Below are positions 7,731 to 16,203 of a DNA stretch of 64,000 bases, piece after piece. Each line of letters starts with the position of its first letter. Position 1 is the stretch's first letter. The notes beneath the pieces are model-generated. The model was given only the letters and a program-made list of their open reading frames with translations, was not told where the DNA came from and ran no database searches. The stretch is from Rodentibacter sp901420285 (lineage in GTDB: Bacteria > Pseudomonadota > Gammaproteobacteria > Enterobacterales > Pasteurellaceae). A program made the position numbers and the translations under genes. The stretch lies in the NCBI RefSeq assembly GCF_041734645.1, contig NZ_CP162010.1:496001-560000 (forward strand), given 5' to 3'.

Positions 7731-9644
7731 ATGTCAAAACAAATTCAAATTCCTGATATCGGTAGTGATGAAGTTACCGTAACTGAAGTGATGGTAAAAG
7801 TGGGCGACACCATTGCGGCAGATCAAAGCATTATTAGCGTTGAAGGTGATAAAGCCTCAATGGAAGTTCCGGCGCCGGAAGCGGGCGTGGTGAAAGAAGT
7901 GTTGGTGAAAGTGGGCGATAAAGTCACCACCGGCACGCCGATGCTCGTTTTAGCATCTGCCGACGCATCAGCGCCTGCTCCTGCACAAGCCGCTCCGACA
8001 CCTACAGCGCCTGCTGCGGCAAGCGTGGTTGAGGTGAACGTACCGGATATCGGTTCCGACGAAGTCAATGTTACCGACATCATGGTGAAAGTGGGCGACC
8101 GCGTAGAAGTTGATCAATCCATCATCAACGTTGAAGGCGACAAAGCCTCAATGGAAGTTCCTGCGCCAATCGCCGGAGTGGTGAAAGAAATTTTAATTAA
8201 TGTAGGCGATAAAGTAACTACCGGCAAACTCATTATGAAGTTCGCCGTGGCGGACGCAGCACCGGCGGCTTCAACACCGGCGCAAGATGCACCAACCGTG
8301 GCTCCGGCAACAGCGGCAATCAAAGATGTCAACGTGCCGGATATCGGTGGCGACGAAGTGAATGTCACTGAAATTATGGTGGCCGTCGGCGATACCGTTT
8401 CTGCAGAACAATCGTTAATTACTGTTGAAGGCGACAAAGCTTCAATGGAAGTTCCGGCTCCATTTGCCGGCGTGGTAAAAGAAATCTTAGTGAAATCAGG
8501 CGATAAAGTTTCTACCGGTTCATTAATTATGCGCTTTGAAGTGGCGGGAACTGTGGCGGGATCTGCATCGAGCACCGCATTGGATGCGCAAGTTGCACCG
8601 GCTGCGACACAAACCGCGCCGACACCTGCAACATCGGCCCCGGCACCGCAAAGCGGCAATATTTCCGGTTTAAGCCAAGAACAAGTGGTGGCGAGTGCGG
8701 GTTATGCGCACGCGACGCCGATTATTCGTCGTTTAGCGCGTGAATTCGGGGTAAACCTTGATCGTGTGAAAGGTACCGGCCGTAAAGGTCGCATCGTTAA
8801 AGAAGATATCGAAGCTTACGTAAAAACCGCCGTGAAGGCTTTCGAATGCGGTGCTGTTTCGACAGTTCAACCGGGCAACGGGGCAGCGAATGGTGCGGGC
8901 TTAGGTTTGTTACCATGGCCGAAAGTAGATTTCAGTAAATTCGGCGAAATCGAAGAAGTAGAATTAAGCCGTATCAATAAGATTTCCGGTGCGAACCTAC
9001 ATCGTAACTGGGTGATGATCCCTCATGTGACGCACTTCGACAAAGCGGATATCACCGATTTGGAAGCGTTCCGTAAAGAACAAAACGCTTTGTCCGAAAA
9101 ACAAAAACTCGGCGTGAAAATTACGCCTGTCGTATTTATTATGAAAGCGGTGGCAAAAGCCTTAGAAGCCTATCCGCGTTTCAACAGCTCAATCACTGAA
9201 GATGCACAACGCTTGATCTTGAAAAAATACATCAACATCGGCGTAGCGGTAGATACGCCGAACGGCTTGGTCGTGCCGGTGTTCAAAAACGTCAACAAAA
9301 AAGGCATCATCGAACTTTCTCGCGAATTGATGGAAGTCTCGAAAAAAGCCCGTGATGGCAAACTTACCGCATCGGATATGCAAGGCGGCTGTTTTACTAT
9401 TTCCAGTCTCGGCGGCATCGGCACGACACATTTCGCGCCGATCGTAAATGCACCGGAAGTAGCGATTTTGGGCGTATCCAAATCTTCCATGGAACCGGTA
9501 TGGAACGGTAAAGAATTTACACCACGTCTAATTTTACCGATGTCATTGTCCTTCGATCACCGTGTAATCGACGGTGCGGACGGGGCGCGTTTCATTAGTT
9601 ACATCGGTGCCGTATTAGCGGATTTACGTCGCTTAATTATGTAA
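7731..9644 (+). CDS. aceF: Dihydrolipoamide acetyltransferase (E2), three lipoyl domains
   Basis: Core of the pyruvate dehydrogenase complex; passes acetyl groups from lipoyl arms to CoA. 637 residues. Three lipoyl domains (about 2-75, 107-175, 205-275) each have the EGDKASMEVPAP motif, with lipoyl lysines at 41, 138 and 236, separated by Ala/Pro/Thr linkers. The peripheral subunit-binding domain is at about 327-363 (HATPIIRRLAREFGVNLDRV). The catalytic domain follows, with His610 and Asp614 in DHRVIDGADG. In the linker after the binding domain the residues FECGAVS are encoded by the dispersed word (8845-8855), placing a cysteine in an otherwise small, flexible segment. Confidence 0.98.
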   Translation: MSKQIQIPDIGSDEVTVTEVMVKVGDTIAADQSIISVEGDKASMEVPAPEAGVVKEVLVKVGDKVTTGTPMLVLASADASAPAPAQAAPTPTAPAAASVVEVNVPDIGSDEVNVTDIMVKVGDRVEVDQSIINVEGDKASMEVPAPIAGVVKEILINVGDKVTTGKLIMKFAVADAAPAASTPAQDAPTVAPATAAIKDVNVPDIGGDEVNVTEIMVAVGDTVSAEQSLITVEGDKASMEVPAPFAGVVKEILVKSGDKVSTGSLIMRFEVAGTVAGSASSTALDAQVAPAATQTAPTPATSAPAPQSGNISGLSQEQVVASAGYAHATPIIRRLAREFGVNLDRVKGTGRKGRIVKEDIEAYVKTAVKAFECGAVSTVQPGNGAANGAGLGLLPWPKVDFSKFGEIEEVELSRINKISGANLHRNWVMIPHVTHFDKADITDLEAFRKEQNALSEKQKLGVKITPVVFIMKAVAKALEAYPRFNSSITEDAQRLILKKYINIGVAVDTPNGLVVPVFKNVNKKGIIELSRELMEVSKKARDGKLTASDMQGGCFTISSLGGIGTTHFAPIVNAPEVAILGVSKSSMEPVWNGKEFTPRLILPMSLSFDHRVIDGADGARFISYIGAVLADLRRLIM

Positions 9645-9647
9645 TCT

Positions 9648-9710
9648 GCAGGGTGGGCTTTAGCCCACCGATTAATGAGATCTATTGGTGGGCTAAAAGC
9701 CCACCCTACA
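9648..9710. repeat. GTAGGGTGGGC hairpin repeat, copy 1
   Basis: GCAGGGTGGGCTTTAGCCCACC (one base different from the other copies; 9648-9669) pairs with the complementary arm at 9687-9710 around a 17-base loop. Each arm is itself palindromic (GTGGGCTTTAGCCCAC). It fills the aceF-lpdA gap. Two further copies are at 31633 and 31907. Similar units are common in proteobacterial genomes, but I cannot assign a named family. Confidence 0.85.
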
Positions 9711-9761
9711 AAGATCGCAAGAAAGTGCAGTCAATATTTTAAACGTTTTTACGAGGTAAAA

Positions 9762-11186
9762 ATGAGTAAAGAAATTAAAACCCAAGTCGTAGTACTTGGT
9801 GCCGGACCGGCAGGTTATTCAGCCGCATTCCGTTGTGCGGATTTAGGCTTAGAAACCGTTCTGGTCGAACGCTATTCGACTCTTGGTGGCGTGTGTTTAA
9901 ATGTCGGTTGTATTCCGTCAAAAGCCTTATTGCACGTGGCAAAAGTGATTGAAGAAGCCAAACAGGCAAATAAAAACGGCGTGTATTTCGGCGAACCGCG
10001 TATTGATCTGGATGAAGTACGCGCGGGCAAGGAAGCCGTTGTCGCAAAATTAACCGGCGGTTTAGCCGGTATGGCGAAACAGCGTAAAATAACAGTCGTC
10101 GAAGGTTTAGCCGCGTTTACCGATCCGAATACCCTCATTGCGCGTGATCGCGATGGTCGTCCGACCACAATTAAATTCGACAATGCCATTATCGCGGCGG
10201 GTTCGCGTCCAATCGAATTACCCTTCATTCCGCATGAAGATCCGCGTATTTGGAATTCCACCGATGCCCTTAAATTAAAAGAAGTGCCAAAAAAATTGCT
10301 TATCATGGGCGGCGGTATCATCGGTTTGGAAATGGGTACGGTTTACCATGCGCTTGGTTCTGAAATCGAAGTAGTCGAAATGTTCGACCAAGTAATTCCG
10401 GCGGCGGATAAAGACATCGTTGCGATTTACACCAAACAAATCGAGAAAAAATTCAAGTTGATGCTTGAAACCAAAGTCACTGCAGTGGAAGCGAAAGACG
10501 ACGGCATTTATGTTTCCATGGAAGGCAAAGCCTGCAACGATACGAAACGTTACGATGCGGTGCTCGTAGCGATCGGTCGTGTACCAAACGGTAAATTAAT
10601 CGATGCCGGCAAAGCGGGCGTGGAAGTGGATGAACGCGGTTTCATTCGTGTCGATAAACAAATGCGTACCAATGTGCCGCATATTTTCGCCATCGGCGAT
10701 ATTGTCGGTCAACCGATGTTGGCGCACAAAGGCGTGCACGAAGGCCATGTCGCTGCGGAAGTAATTGCAGGTCAAAAACATTATTTTGATCCGAAAGTGA
10801 TTCCGTCCATCGCTTACACCGAGCCCGAAGTGGCATGGGTCGGTAAAACCGAAAAAGAATGTAAGCAAGAAGGGTTGAATTACGAAGTGGCAAAATTCCC
10901 TTGGGCGGCTTCTGGTCGTGCGATTGCCTCCGAATGTTCGGAAGGAATGACCAAACTGATTTTCGATAAAAATACCCATCGCGTATTAGGTGGCGCCATC
11001 GTTGGCAGTAACGGTGGTGAATTATTAGGCGAAATCGGTCTTGCCATTGAAATGGGATGCGATGCGGAAGATATCGCACTCACTATCCACGCTCACCCAA
11101 CTTTGCACGAATCCGTCGGTTTAGCGGCAGAAGTGTTTGAAGGATCGATTACCGATCTTCCAAATGCGAAAGCGAAGAAAAAATAA
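9762..11186 (+). CDS. lpdA: Dihydrolipoamide dehydrogenase (E3)
   Basis: FAD enzyme that reoxidises dihydrolipoamide with NAD+, shared by the pyruvate and 2-oxoglutarate complexes. The start at 9762 (ACGAGGTAAAA-ATG) gives 474 residues, the E. coli length; an upstream in-frame ATG at 9675 lies within the hairpin repeat and is rejected. The FAD-binding GAGPAGYSAA lies near residue 13. The redox disulfide is Cys45-Cys50 (GGVCLNVGCIPSK). The NAD motif GGGIIGLEMG is in the middle. The C-terminal HAHPTLHES carries the catalytic His-Glu. A terminator follows. Confidence 0.98.
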   Translation: MSKEIKTQVVVLGAGPAGYSAAFRCADLGLETVLVERYSTLGGVCLNVGCIPSKALLHVAKVIEEAKQANKNGVYFGEPRIDLDEVRAGKEAVVAKLTGGLAGMAKQRKITVVEGLAAFTDPNTLIARDRDGRPTTIKFDNAIIAAGSRPIELPFIPHEDPRIWNSTDALKLKEVPKKLLIMGGGIIGLEMGTVYHALGSEIEVVEMFDQVIPAADKDIVAIYTKQIEKKFKLMLETKVTAVEAKDDGIYVSMEGKACNDTKRYDAVLVAIGRVPNGKLIDAGKAGVEVDERGFIRVDKQMRTNVPHIFAIGDIVGQPMLAHKGVHEGHVAAEVIAGQKHYFDPKVIPSIAYTEPEVAWVGKTEKECKQEGLNYEVAKFPWAASGRAIASECSEGMTKLIFDKNTHRVLGGAIVGSNGGELLGEIGLAIEMGCDAEDIALTIHAHPTLHESVGLAAEVFEGSITDLPNAKAKKK

Positions 11187-11204
11187 TTAATTTTAAAATG
11201 ATTA

Positions 11205-11237
11205 AAAGGCAATCCCGATGGATTGCCTTTATTTTTC
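11205..11237 (+). terminator. Terminator of the aceE-aceF-lpdA operon
   Basis: AAAGGCAATC (11205-11214), loop CCGATG, GATTGCCTTT (11221-11230), then ATTTTTCC. Confidence 0.85.
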
Positions 11238-11355
11238 CTAAAAATCACACGAATTTACATAAAAATATAATTTTAGCTGGATATTTGAGGCTATATTTGA
11301 TAGGCTTCTGAAGATTTTATTTCTTATATCTTTTCATTATTTCAAGATTTTTACT

Positions 11356-11901
11356 ATGTTAAAGCGACTTTTCATAATTATTGGCTTGGCCACATTAGCC
11401 ACCGCCTGTTCGAGCGGGAGCAATAACGCACATCAAGGCAAAATCTCAGAAAGTGACGATGCGCAACTTAGCGGATTAATCGAAAACTTAGAAAATGGCA
11501 ACGTTCGTCACAAATTAAAAACAAACCGTCCACAATTCAGCTTAGGCGATGACAAAGCCCTTGCCGCCGTTTATAACGAATGGGCGGGAACCCGTTATCG
11601 CATGGGCGGTACCGGCAAACGCGGCATTGATTGTTCCGCCTTTATGCAAACCGCATTTTGGTCTGCTTACGGTATTGAACTTCCGCGTTCCACCGCCGAA
11701 CAACGTTATTTAGGGCGTAAAATCGGCAAACACGAGTTACGCAAAGGCGATTTAGTCTTTTTCCGCCGCAATAGCCACGTCGGTGTTTATCTGGGCAACA
11801 ACCAATTTATGCACGCCAGCACCAGTCAAGGTGTCACCATTAGTTCGCTGGATGAAGATTATTGGGCAAAAACCTACACCCAATCCCGTCGCATCATGTA
11901 A
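11356..11901 (+). CDS. NlpC/P60-family lipoprotein, probable murein endopeptidase
   Basis: A 181-residue outer-membrane-type lipoprotein. The signal peptide ends in the lipobox LATAC with lipid-bearing Cys18. The NlpC/P60 domain follows, with the catalytic triad visible as Cys93 (GIDCSAF), His141 (NSHVGVYLG) and His153 (FMHAST). Family members MepS/Spr and NlpC cleave peptide cross-links in murein. Sequence and length fit the MepS/Spr group, but I do not separate it from NlpC with certainty. It is a single gene ended by its own terminator. Confidence 0.88.
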   Translation: MLKRLFIIIGLATLATACSSGSNNAHQGKISESDDAQLSGLIENLENGNVRHKLKTNRPQFSLGDDKALAAVYNEWAGTRYRMGGTGKRGIDCSAFMQTAFWSAYGIELPRSTAEQRYLGRKIGKHELRKGDLVFFRRNSHVGVYLGNNQFMHASTSQGVTISSLDEDYWAKTYTQSRRIM

Positions 11902-11926
11902 AAATGCACGCGCGTTAAAGCAGGTT

Positions 11927-11965
11927 AAGGCCGAATCGATGAAAATCCGATTCGGCCTTTCTTTC
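11927..11965 (+). terminator. Terminator
   Basis: AAGGCCGAATCG (11927-11938) and CGATTCGGCCTT (11948-11959) form a 12-bp stem followed by TCTTTCG. Confidence 0.8.
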
Positions 11966-11991
11966 GTCCTTTGCCGCCGGTTTACAGGCAT

Positions 11992-12036
11992 AACAGCACC
12001 GCATTGAAAGCGCCTCCAATGCGGTGCTGTTTTTGT
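11992..12036. repeat. Inverted pair of the dispersed word with T-rich tail
   Basis: AACAGCACCGCATTG (11992-12006) pairs perfectly with CAATGCGGTGCTGTT (12017-12031) around a 10-base loop and is followed by TTTTG. It has the form of a rho-independent terminator, 27 bp beyond the previous one and upstream of apt. Confidence 0.85.
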
Positions 12037-12136
12037 ATGTTCGCCAACAGGAATTTTCCGTTTAGTTCGACATTTTTATGATAGAATGCCGAGCCTAAAA
12101 AACCTCGATTTTTCTTTCATTTTATTGAGCTTATTT

Positions 12137-12679
12137 ATGAACGCACAACTTGAACTTATCAAATCTTCCATCAAATCCATTCCTAATTATCCTAAGGAAG
12201 GCATTATCTTCCGCGATATCACCGCCTTGCTCGAAGTTCCGGCAGCGTTTAAAGCAACGGTAGATTTAATCGTAGAGCAATATCGCGACAAAAACATCAC
12301 CAAAGTGCTTGGCACCGAATCGCGCGGTTTTATCTTCGGTGCGCCGGTCGCGCTCGCATTGGGCTTACCGTTTGAATTAGTGCGCAAGCCGAAAAAATTA
12401 CCGCGCGAAACCATCTCGCAATCTTACCAACTCGAATACGGCGAAGACACCTTGGAAATTCACACCGACGCCATTTCTGTCGGCGATAACGTATTAATTA
12501 TCGATGACTTATTGGCCACCGGCGGTACCGTCGAAGCCACAGTGAAATTGGTAGAACGCTTAGGCGGTAAAGTCAAACACGCCGCATTTGTGATTAATTT
12601 GCCGGAATTAGGCGGCGAAAAACGCTTAAGCGCGCTGGGTGTGCAGTGCTACACCTTAGTTAATTTTGCCGGCCATTAA
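12137..12679 (+). CDS. apt: Adenine phosphoribosyltransferase
   Basis: Salvages adenine to AMP using PRPP. The ATG at 12137 gives 180 residues, normal for the family; an ATG 51 bp upstream would add an unrelated hydrophobic stretch and is rejected. The PRPP-binding signature VLIIDDLLATGGTVEA and the adenine-side motif GTESRGFIFG are visible. The stop codon TAA overlaps an ATG (TAATG), which begins the chain of tiny overlapping frames leading into dnaX. An apt-dnaX pairing is common in Haemophilus relatives. Confidence 0.97.
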   Translation: MNAQLELIKSSIKSIPNYPKEGIIFRDITALLEVPAAFKATVDLIVEQYRDKNITKVLGTESRGFIFGAPVALALGLPFELVRKPKKLPRETISQSYQLEYGEDTLEIHTDAISVGDNVLIIDDLLATGGTVEATVKLVERLGGKVKHAAFVINLPELGGEKRLSALGVQCYTLVNFAGH

Positions 12680-12687
12680 TGATCGAA

Positions 12688-12724
12688 ATGAGCTACGGAT
12701 CGAAATGAGTTACGGATCGAAATG
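12688..12724 (+). promoter_or_regulatory. Triplicated 17-bp start region with two overlapping mini-frames before dnaX
   Basis: The unit GGATCGAAATGAGYTAC occurs three times with a period of 17 bp, so ATG codons fall at 12688, 12705 and 12722. The first two open 6-codon frames (MSYGSK) whose TGA stops overlap the next ATG (ATGA, at 12705-12708 and 12722-12725). The third ATG is the dnaX start, with the same MSY codons. An additional ATG at 12679 overlaps the apt stop and is in frame with the first mini-frame. The arrangement would allow stop-start translational coupling from apt through to dnaX. Confidence 0.75.
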
Positions 12725-14878
12725 AGCTACCAAGTTTTAGCCCGCAAATGGCGGCCGCAAACCTTTGAAGAAGTCGTCGGACAGGGGCATATCCTCACCG
12801 CGCTTTCCAACGGTTTAAAAGAACAGCGGCTGCACCACGCCTATCTGTTTTCCGGCACCCGCGGCGTCGGCAAAACTTCCATCGCGCGTTTGTTCGCCAA
12901 AGGCTTGAATTGCATTAAAAACGGCATCACGGATCACCCGTGCGGTGAATGTGAAAATTGCAAAGCCATCGAGCAAGGCAACTTTATCGACTTAATCGAA
13001 ATCGATGCAGCGTCGCGCACCAAAGTGGAGGACACGCGCGAATTGCTGGATAACGTGCAATACAAACCGGTTGTCGGCCGCTTCAAAGTGTATCTTATTG
13101 ATGAAGTGCATATGTTGTCGCGTCATTCTTTCAATGCCTTGTTAAAAACCTTGGAAGAACCGCCCGAATACGTGAAATTCTTGCTCGCCACCACGGATCC
13201 GCAAAAATTGCCGGTCACGATCTTATCGCGCTGTATGCAGTTCCATTTAAAAGCCTTGGATGAAACGCAAATTTCTCAGCATCTCGCGCATATTCTGACG
13301 CAAGAACAGATCGAATTCGAACCTTTGGCTTTGGATAAACTAGCCAAAGCCGCACAGGGCAGTATTCGCGACGCATTAAGTTTAACCGACCAAGCCATCG
13401 CCATGGGCAACCGGCATATCACAGTGAACGTGGTAAATGCCATGTTAGGCTTGTTAGACGACGGTCAAGCCATCGACATCATCTACGCGCTGCACCAAGG
13501 CAATGGCGAAAACTTAATGAAAACCGTTCAATCCGTAGCGGACAACGGCGGCGATTGGGATGAATTATTGGTGGAAACCGCAGAAAAACTGCATCAAATC
13601 GCACTGCTGCAATTGTTGCCGCACAAGGCCGATGATGAAGACGAACATTTGACGTTTCTGGCGCAACATATCGCACCGGAAGACGTGCAATTTTTCTACC
13701 AAGTGATGCTATCCGGCCGAAAAGAATTAAACGCCGCGCCGAATCGTCGTGCCGGCGCCGAAATGACATTATTGAGGGCATTGGCATTTCACCCAAAGTT
13801 CCTTACGGCAACAGCCGAGACTAATTCGTCCGAACCGCGTACTCCCGCACAAGAAAGTGCAACGCAACGTTCCGGCAATGATATTGAGTTACCGGTGTTG
13901 TCGCAAAACACGAAATCCGCTTATCAAGCAAAAGGGACAGCCTCTTCTCCTCCCGCTTCCGCTGCATCGAACGTGCCAAATAGCACCGCATTGAAAAGCG
14001 CTGAATCCTCAAACAGCACCGCATTCAGCCTTGCCGGTTTGGCCGCATTGGATGCGCTGGAGCAACTCAATCAAATCGAACAAAACGAACGTCAAGCCCG
14101 ACATGCCGAACAACAAGCAGCGGTGAGCGAAGCCTTACATCAGCTGGATGCATTGGACGCACAAACAGCACCGCACCAAATGACCGTTCTTCCGGTGCGC
14201 ACAATGACGCCGCCTCAGCCTCAAGCGCAACCAACGGCAAATCAAACTGCCACGCCGCAAACCGTGCAAGCCACCCGCGAAATCCCGAAAGACATACAAA
14301 CCGTCGAAAATAGTATGGAAGACAACGCGGAAATCGAACAAGAAGAACAACAAATGCTGGACGCAGAAACCTATCGCTGGGAATGGAGCAATCCGGAATT
14401 GGCCAAAGTGGATAGCGGCTTGCGCCCTTCCGACATTAAACAGGCGATCTTGCAAGACATCACCCCGGAACTGCGTTTGCGCATTGTTGCTATCACCCAA
14501 GAACAGGACGAATGGACGGACATCATCGAACGTTGTGGAGTAACCGGCTTTTCCAAAGAATTGGCGCTAAATTGTTGCTTGCTTGGCAAACACGAACACG
14601 AAATTCGGCTTGCACTGCATTCCGAAAAAGCACATTTGTGCCAAGATCGCAGCATTAAAATGTTAACGCAAGCCCTCGAACAACTTTACCGAAAACCGAT
14701 TTCTGTCAAAATTCAATTAGACGATCGCAGCTTGCTCACCCCGATGGATTTACGCAAACAGGTCTATCAAAACTTGTGCGAACAGGCTCGTACCGAACTG
14801 CAACAAGACCCCAAATTATTGCGCTTACAAAAAGAGTTTGATGCTAAATTGGATACAGACAGCATCCGCCCGGTATAA
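12722..14878 (+). CDS. dnaX: DNA polymerase III tau/gamma subunit
   Basis: Clamp-loader ATPase subunit of the replicase. 718 residues. The AAA+ domain comes first, with Walker A (GTRGVGKTS) near residue 45, a zinc module (CIKNG...CGECENC) near 64-79 and a DEVH-type Walker B. A long low-complexity linker (about 365-540) follows, then the conserved C-terminal tau region. Two copies of the dispersed word (13982-13992, 14015-14025) encode NSTALK and NSTAF in the linker. I see no clear A-AAA-AAG slippery site, so production of a short gamma form is not supported here. The start is the third copy of a 17-bp repeat. Confidence 0.97.
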   Translation: MSYQVLARKWRPQTFEEVVGQGHILTALSNGLKEQRLHHAYLFSGTRGVGKTSIARLFAKGLNCIKNGITDHPCGECENCKAIEQGNFIDLIEIDAASRTKVEDTRELLDNVQYKPVVGRFKVYLIDEVHMLSRHSFNALLKTLEEPPEYVKFLLATTDPQKLPVTILSRCMQFHLKALDETQISQHLAHILTQEQIEFEPLALDKLAKAAQGSIRDALSLTDQAIAMGNRHITVNVVNAMLGLLDDGQAIDIIYALHQGNGENLMKTVQSVADNGGDWDELLVETAEKLHQIALLQLLPHKADDEDEHLTFLAQHIAPEDVQFFYQVMLSGRKELNAAPNRRAGAEMTLLRALAFHPKFLTATAETNSSEPRTPAQESATQRSGNDIELPVLSQNTKSAYQAKGTASSPPASAASNVPNSTALKSAESSNSTAFSLAGLAALDALEQLNQIEQNERQARHAEQQAAVSEALHQLDALDAQTAPHQMTVLPVRTMTPPQPQAQPTANQTATPQTVQATREIPKDIQTVENSMEDNAEIEQEEQQMLDAETYRWEWSNPELAKVDSGLRPSDIKQAILQDITPELRLRIVAITQEQDEWTDIIERCGVTGFSKELALNCCLLGKHEHEIRLALHSEKAHLCQDRSIKMLTQALEQLYRKPISVKIQLDDRSLLTPMDLRKQVYQNLCEQARTELQQDPKLLRLQKEFDAKLDTDSIRPV

Positions 14879-14916
14879 TCTCGTTTCACCCAAAATTTAA
14901 CCAAAAAGGAAAAACT

Positions 14917-15777
14917 ATGGCGTTTAGTTCGCTTTTTACTTTAATAGATGATATCGCCTCAATTCTTGACGACGTCGCCTTAATGACCAAAACCGCCGCC
15001 AAAAAAACCGTCGGCGTCGTGGGCGACGATCTGGCGCTCAATGCCAACCAAGTGGCCGGCGCCGGCGCAGAACGCGAATTGCCGATTGTCTGGGCCGTGG
15101 CCAAAGGTTCTTTTATCAACAAAGCGGTGTTAATTCCCATCGCCTTATTGCTCTCCGCGTTTCTGCCCAGCCTTATCGTGCCACTATTAATGCTCGGCGG
15201 CGCTTATTTGTGTTTTGAGGGCGTAGAAAAATTACTGCATAAATTTTTATCGCAAGCACAAAAGCAAGAACAACACAAACCGCAAGATAGGTTTAACGAA
15301 GCCGAAAAAATCAAAGGCGCAATTCGCACCGACTTTATTTTATCGGCAGAAATCATCATCATCGCCTTAGGCGAATTAACCCAAGCAGACTTATCAACGC
15401 GCATCGTCGCCTTATTACTTATCGGTATCGGCATTACCGCTTTCGTTTACGGCTTAGTGGCATTAATTGTTAAAGCCGACGATTTCGGCTTATACCTCAT
15501 GCAAAAAGGCACCCCCACCCAACATATCGGCCGCGCGATTTTACTAATTATGCCGAAATTTATGCGCTCGCTAAACGTCATCGGCACCCTTGCCATGTTC
15601 CTCGTAGGCGGCGGCATTTTCGTCCACAACTTGGATTTTATTCACCATTTCCTCGAACAATACGGATTCGCCGACGGCTGGACAAGTAACCTCGCCGCCC
15701 TCATCATCGGCTTAATAATCGGCCTTCTCGCTTGCGGAGTCGTATTACCGATGATAAAAATTTTCGGAAAACATTAA
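14917..15777 (+). CDS. DUF808 (YedI-like) inner-membrane protein
   Basis: 286 residues starting MAFSSLFTLIDDIASILDDVALMTKTAAKKTVGVVGDDLALNAN, the typical opening of the DUF808/YedI family. Several hydrophobic segments are visible (about 68-88, 145-190, 225-245, 260-282), consistent with a polytopic inner-membrane protein. Function is unknown. Ribosome site AAAAAGGAAAA lies 6 bp before the ATG. It starts 38 bp after dnaX and may be co-transcribed with it. A hairpin terminator follows. Confidence 0.88.
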   Translation: MAFSSLFTLIDDIASILDDVALMTKTAAKKTVGVVGDDLALNANQVAGAGAERELPIVWAVAKGSFINKAVLIPIALLLSAFLPSLIVPLLMLGGAYLCFEGVEKLLHKFLSQAQKQEQHKPQDRFNEAEKIKGAIRTDFILSAEIIIIALGELTQADLSTRIVALLLIGIGITAFVYGLVALIVKADDFGLYLMQKGTPTQHIGRAILLIMPKFMRSLNVIGTLAMFLVGGGIFVHNLDFIHHFLEQYGFADGWTSNLAALIIGLIIGLLACGVVLPMIKIFGKH

Positions 15778-15783
15778 GACAAA

Positions 15784-15812
15784 ATAAAGGCGCCCCCAAC
15801 GCGCCTTTATCA
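15784..15812 (+). terminator. Terminator
   Basis: ATAAAGGCGC (15784-15793) pairs with GCGCCTTTAT (15801-15810) directly after the DUF808 stop codon. The trailing T-run is weak. Confidence 0.6.
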
Positions 15813-15826
15813 ATTTGAAGTATCAA

Positions 15827-15841
15827 AACAGCACCGCATTG
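15827..15841. repeat. Single copy of the dispersed word
   Basis: AACAGCACCGCATTG in non-coding DNA between the DUF808 terminator and the next, leftward terminator. Another single non-coding copy, CAATGCGGTGCT, lies at 16163-16174 between the two small minus-strand genes. Confidence 0.8.
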
Positions 15842-15846
15842 ACCCA

Positions 15847-15871
15847 CAAAAAAACGCCCAACCGGGCGTTT
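15847..15871 (-). terminator. Terminator for the small minus-strand genes
   Basis: AAACGCCC (15852-15859), AACC, GGGCGTTT (15864-15871). Read on the minus strand the stem ends in a run of seven T, the orientation expected for the genes at 15923-16512. Confidence 0.75.
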
Positions 15872-15922
15872 CAAGGGCGAGGATACAACCGCCGACTGTG
15901 AATAATAGTTTGAATCCGCACC

Positions 15923-16102
15923 TCATCGCCCCCCGATCAGTTCCTCCTCCTGCTTAGCTAATTCCGCCGCCTTACGCTCAATGGTTTTTTGCCATCTTAC
16001 TTGCGCATCCTCAAGCGTCACAACCCGCCCGGCCTTAACATCCTCTTCCCCGCGACGAATCTTCTCCGCCAAAAACGCCTCATAACCTTCTTCTTTAAAC
16101 AT
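15923..16102 (-). CDS. Small charged protein, possibly antitoxin-like
   Basis: An open frame of 59 codons starts at ATG 16102 behind a strong GGAGGTGAAAA ribosome site. The protein MFKEEGYEAFLAEKIRRGEE... continues through VKAGRVVTLEDAQVRWQKT to a Lys/Glu-rich helix ending LAKQEEELIGGR. The pattern 'AFLAEKIRRGEEDxKAGRVVTLEDA' recalls short 'stability determinant' antitoxins that accompany RelE-type toxins, but this is from memory of the family. No toxin frame is adjacent. It lies downstream of the HTH antitoxin-like gene in the same direction and before a terminator, so the two may form one transcript. Confidence 0.6.
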   Translation of the reverse strand: MFKEEGYEAFLAEKIRRGEEDVKAGRVVTLEDAQVRWQKTIERKAAELAKQEEELIGGR

Positions 16103-16203
16103 TTTTCACCTCCAATCTAACCGCGCCCACTATACCCCGACAACCACCAAAAGCAAACAACCCAATGCGGTGCTAAATCGAAATCTCAAAACACGCCTCG
16201 TTT

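Noticed and set aside
7823..8659. Minus-strand frames opposite the lipoyl domains of aceF
   Set aside because: Shadows of Ala/Pro/Thr-rich GC-containing codons; aceF is certain.
10551..10563. GATGCGGTGCT in lpdA as a dispersed word
   Set aside because: One mismatch, and it encodes the conserved DAVLVAIGR; likely coincidence, so not counted. The same holds for GATGCGGTGCT in murF (48275).
12722..14878. Programmed frameshift in dnaX
   Set aside because: No A-AAA-AAG type heptamer was found near the end of the AAA+ and collar region.
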